Shown piece by piece: positions 9,300 through 10,589 of a stretch of DNA of 10,589 bases (positions within the stretch are counted from its first letter, which is position 1; each line of letters starts with the position of its first letter). The notes beneath the pieces are model-generated. The model saw only the letters and a program-made list of their open reading frames with translations. It made no database searches and was not told the origin of the DNA. Position numbers and translations under genes: made by a program. The stretch is from Pleurotus ostreatus/Saccharomyces cerevisiae fusant (lineage: Eukaryota > Opisthokonta), in NCBI GenBank assembly GCA_024196135.1, contig JAMQCK010001226.1, forward strand, positions 1 through 10,589, in the 5' to 3' direction.

Positions 9300-10083
9300 C
9301 TTCTCCAACGAGCAGTAAGTGCTTGCATACGTCCTGTAACGACTGAGTCTATGGAACGTGTACCCCATATTACCCTTGTATACGTATAACACTTTATTCT
9401 CGAATGCGCTTCGTCCGCCCCGCAAGAAGATCAAGGTTGCGTAGCCAATCTGGCGCGCATGTTTACTATCCAGTATTCGAAACCGCACTCGCCCCTTGCT
9501 TCAATGCTTGCCTTGCCGTGAGAAAATCACAGAGAAAAGGTCCCGCGGCATATTCCGGACGTCCTCACTGACCATCATTGCAGAAATTACAAAGGAGAGG
9601 ATCACGATTCAGCAAGGAATGAATTCGAATCAAAGTCGACGACGTAGGGGTCCGCGGCTGGTCTATCGCACGACAGATCCAACGATACTCCTCCCGGGTT
9701 ACTTCTGTCCGCAGGAAGTGTGGGCGCCGTGATATGGTGTCTGGTTGTTCTCAGCGTCCGGTCCCTGGTACAATCACCCCCGAATCGCCAGACACCGTTG
9801 GATCACCAACTCCGCTCAGTCCAGAAGCACCGATTCGCAGCAGGCCGTCGCAAGTCACGAGAAGAATCGAAGCCCGGCCACTGGGATAGGGCGTACATAA
9901 GCGCCGTGCCCTGTTCTTGCGTTGTTCTCCTTCCTTTCTCCCCGAGTGCGCGATATAACGCCAGCATCCTGTTGTTTGCCGTGTCGCTATCTAGGATCTC
10001 ACCCCAACCCGGAAGTCTTCTCCGCCATCCAGGATCTCGCCGACATCCACGACTTCCCCGCTACCTAGGTCTCCGCCACCGAC
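9300..10083 (+). promoter_or_regulatory. Thiolase 3' flank and promoter of the right-end gene
   Basis: No gene is supported here. The first part is the thiolase 3' UTR, with an AT-rich stretch around 9370-9400 where a poly(A) site could lie. The second part precedes the ATG at 10084. TATA-like words occur at 9894-9900 (TACATAA) and 9952-9958 (GATATAA), and there is a CT-rich tract at about 9923-9942. The ATG itself follows CACCGAC, a good fungal start context. A frame at 9720-10151 has no ATG start and no recognisable content. Confidence 0.4.
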
Positions 10084-10589
10084 ATGAACTTCAAGCGCGG
10101 GTTCCTCAACTCGAGCAGAGGCCAGAGGACGATTGCGCATCACGATGTTGAGCCAGGACCAGGTGCGCTCTATGAGAAAGATGCCCAACGATTGCGCTGA
10201 TCGCACAGCTGATACAGCACGCGTAGCCAGCGTAGCGCCTGCTTCCAACCCATCCGCAGTGCCTATCGCGGGGGCTGCGACACCCGAGGCGACGAATGCG
10301 AAGACTCCAGTGCCGACCGCGACGCCACCGGCAGTGCCTACTTCCTCTAGTAGCGCGCCAACGGGCACAGGCGCTAAGCCGATCAATATCCCACCCAAAG
10401 TTGCGGAGAAGCTGGCAATGTTCGCCCCTTTGGAGAACTGGAATGTCCAGGAGTACTCGTCCGCCGATGATGTCAAGATGAACGGCGATGGCGCTCGCAC
10501 AGGCGCAAAGAAGACGGCCTCGCCTGAGAAGATGACCATCGCCAAAGCCAGTGCGTTCACTGCATGTTTAACTTCTACCTTCGTACTGA
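10084..10589 (+). CDS. 5' part of an unidentified protein with a K-R-G-F-L first exon (3' end outside window)
   Basis: I do not recognise the protein. Exon 1 (10084-10162, 26 codons plus one base) starts M-N-F-K-R-G-F-L-N-S-S. This is nearly the same N-terminus as SET-C (M-K-R-G-F-L-N-S-S) and resembles SET-B, and it likewise ends in a phase-1 GTGCGC donor. A 46 nt intron (10163-10208) joins G to CT, giving E-P-G-P-A-D-T-A-R-V. Exon 2 stays open to the window edge and encodes an Ala/Pro/Thr/Ser-rich, probably disordered linker (about residues 30-85). A more ordered segment follows with P-P-K-V-A-E-K-L-A-M-F and L-E-N-W-N-V-Q-E-Y-S near 90-110, then a Lys-rich stretch. The total visible is 153 residues. 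It may be a fourth member of the SET group or another family using the same N-terminal exon; the window does not decide. The last 30 bases could already include an intron. Confidence 0.58.

Noticed and set aside
9720..10151. 143-codon plus-strand open frame before the right-end gene
   Set aside because: No ATG start, and it overlaps the K-R-G-F-L exon in another frame. It fits promoter and leader DNA better.
9991..10560. 189-codon minus-strand open frame with Gly/Val/Ala-rich, membrane-like sequence
   Set aside because: Starts at GTG rather than ATG and is the antisense of the Ala/Pro-rich plus-strand exon. The plus strand has a good start context, a proper intron and the K-R-G-F-L exon.

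Overview
The window looks like nuclear DNA of a mushroom-forming fungus (Basidiomycota, probably Agaricomycetes; finer placement is not supported). The genes carry many spliceosomal introns of about 46-62 nt with GTRNGY-like donors and CTGAC/CTNAC-like branch sites. Translation starts follow CT-rich leaders. The two housekeeping proteins read as fungal or basidiomycete versions. There are no rRNA or tRNA genes, no transposon and no CRISPR.

Left half (1-4637, minus strand): a head-to-tail array of three paralogous SET-domain (protein-lysine methyltransferase-like) genes. From right to left, in transcription order, they are SET-A (4637-3332), SET-B (2817-1265) and SET-C (768 to beyond base 1, 3' part missing). 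Spacers are about 500 bp. A and B share an intron that splits the Ser codon of the catalytic N-H-S-C-R-P-N motif. All three share a phase-1 intron just upstream of a conserved Gly-Phe. SET-B and SET-C start with a short M-K-R-G-F-L exon; SET-A appears to lack it.

Middle and right (5518-9299): a divergent pair of acetyl-CoA / acetoacetyl-CoA metabolism genes. A complete HMG-CoA synthase (ERG13, five exons, minus strand) and a complete 3-ketoacyl-CoA thiolase (four exons, plus strand) share a 790 bp intergenic region. HMG-CoA synthase commits acetyl-CoA plus acetoacetyl-CoA to the mevalonate/sterol pathway. The thiolase is of the POT1/ACAA1 sequence type but shows no peroxisomal targeting signal, so its compartment and its coupling to the synthase are open questions.

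Right end (10084-10589, plus strand): the start of a fourth gene with the same short K-R-G-F-L first exon and phase-1 intron as SET-B and SET-C, followed by a disordered Ala/Pro/Thr-rich stretch. Its catalytic part, if any, lies outside the window.

I did not find a clearly new biological system. The points most worth checking are the SET array with its modular first exon and the divergent synthase/thiolase pair.
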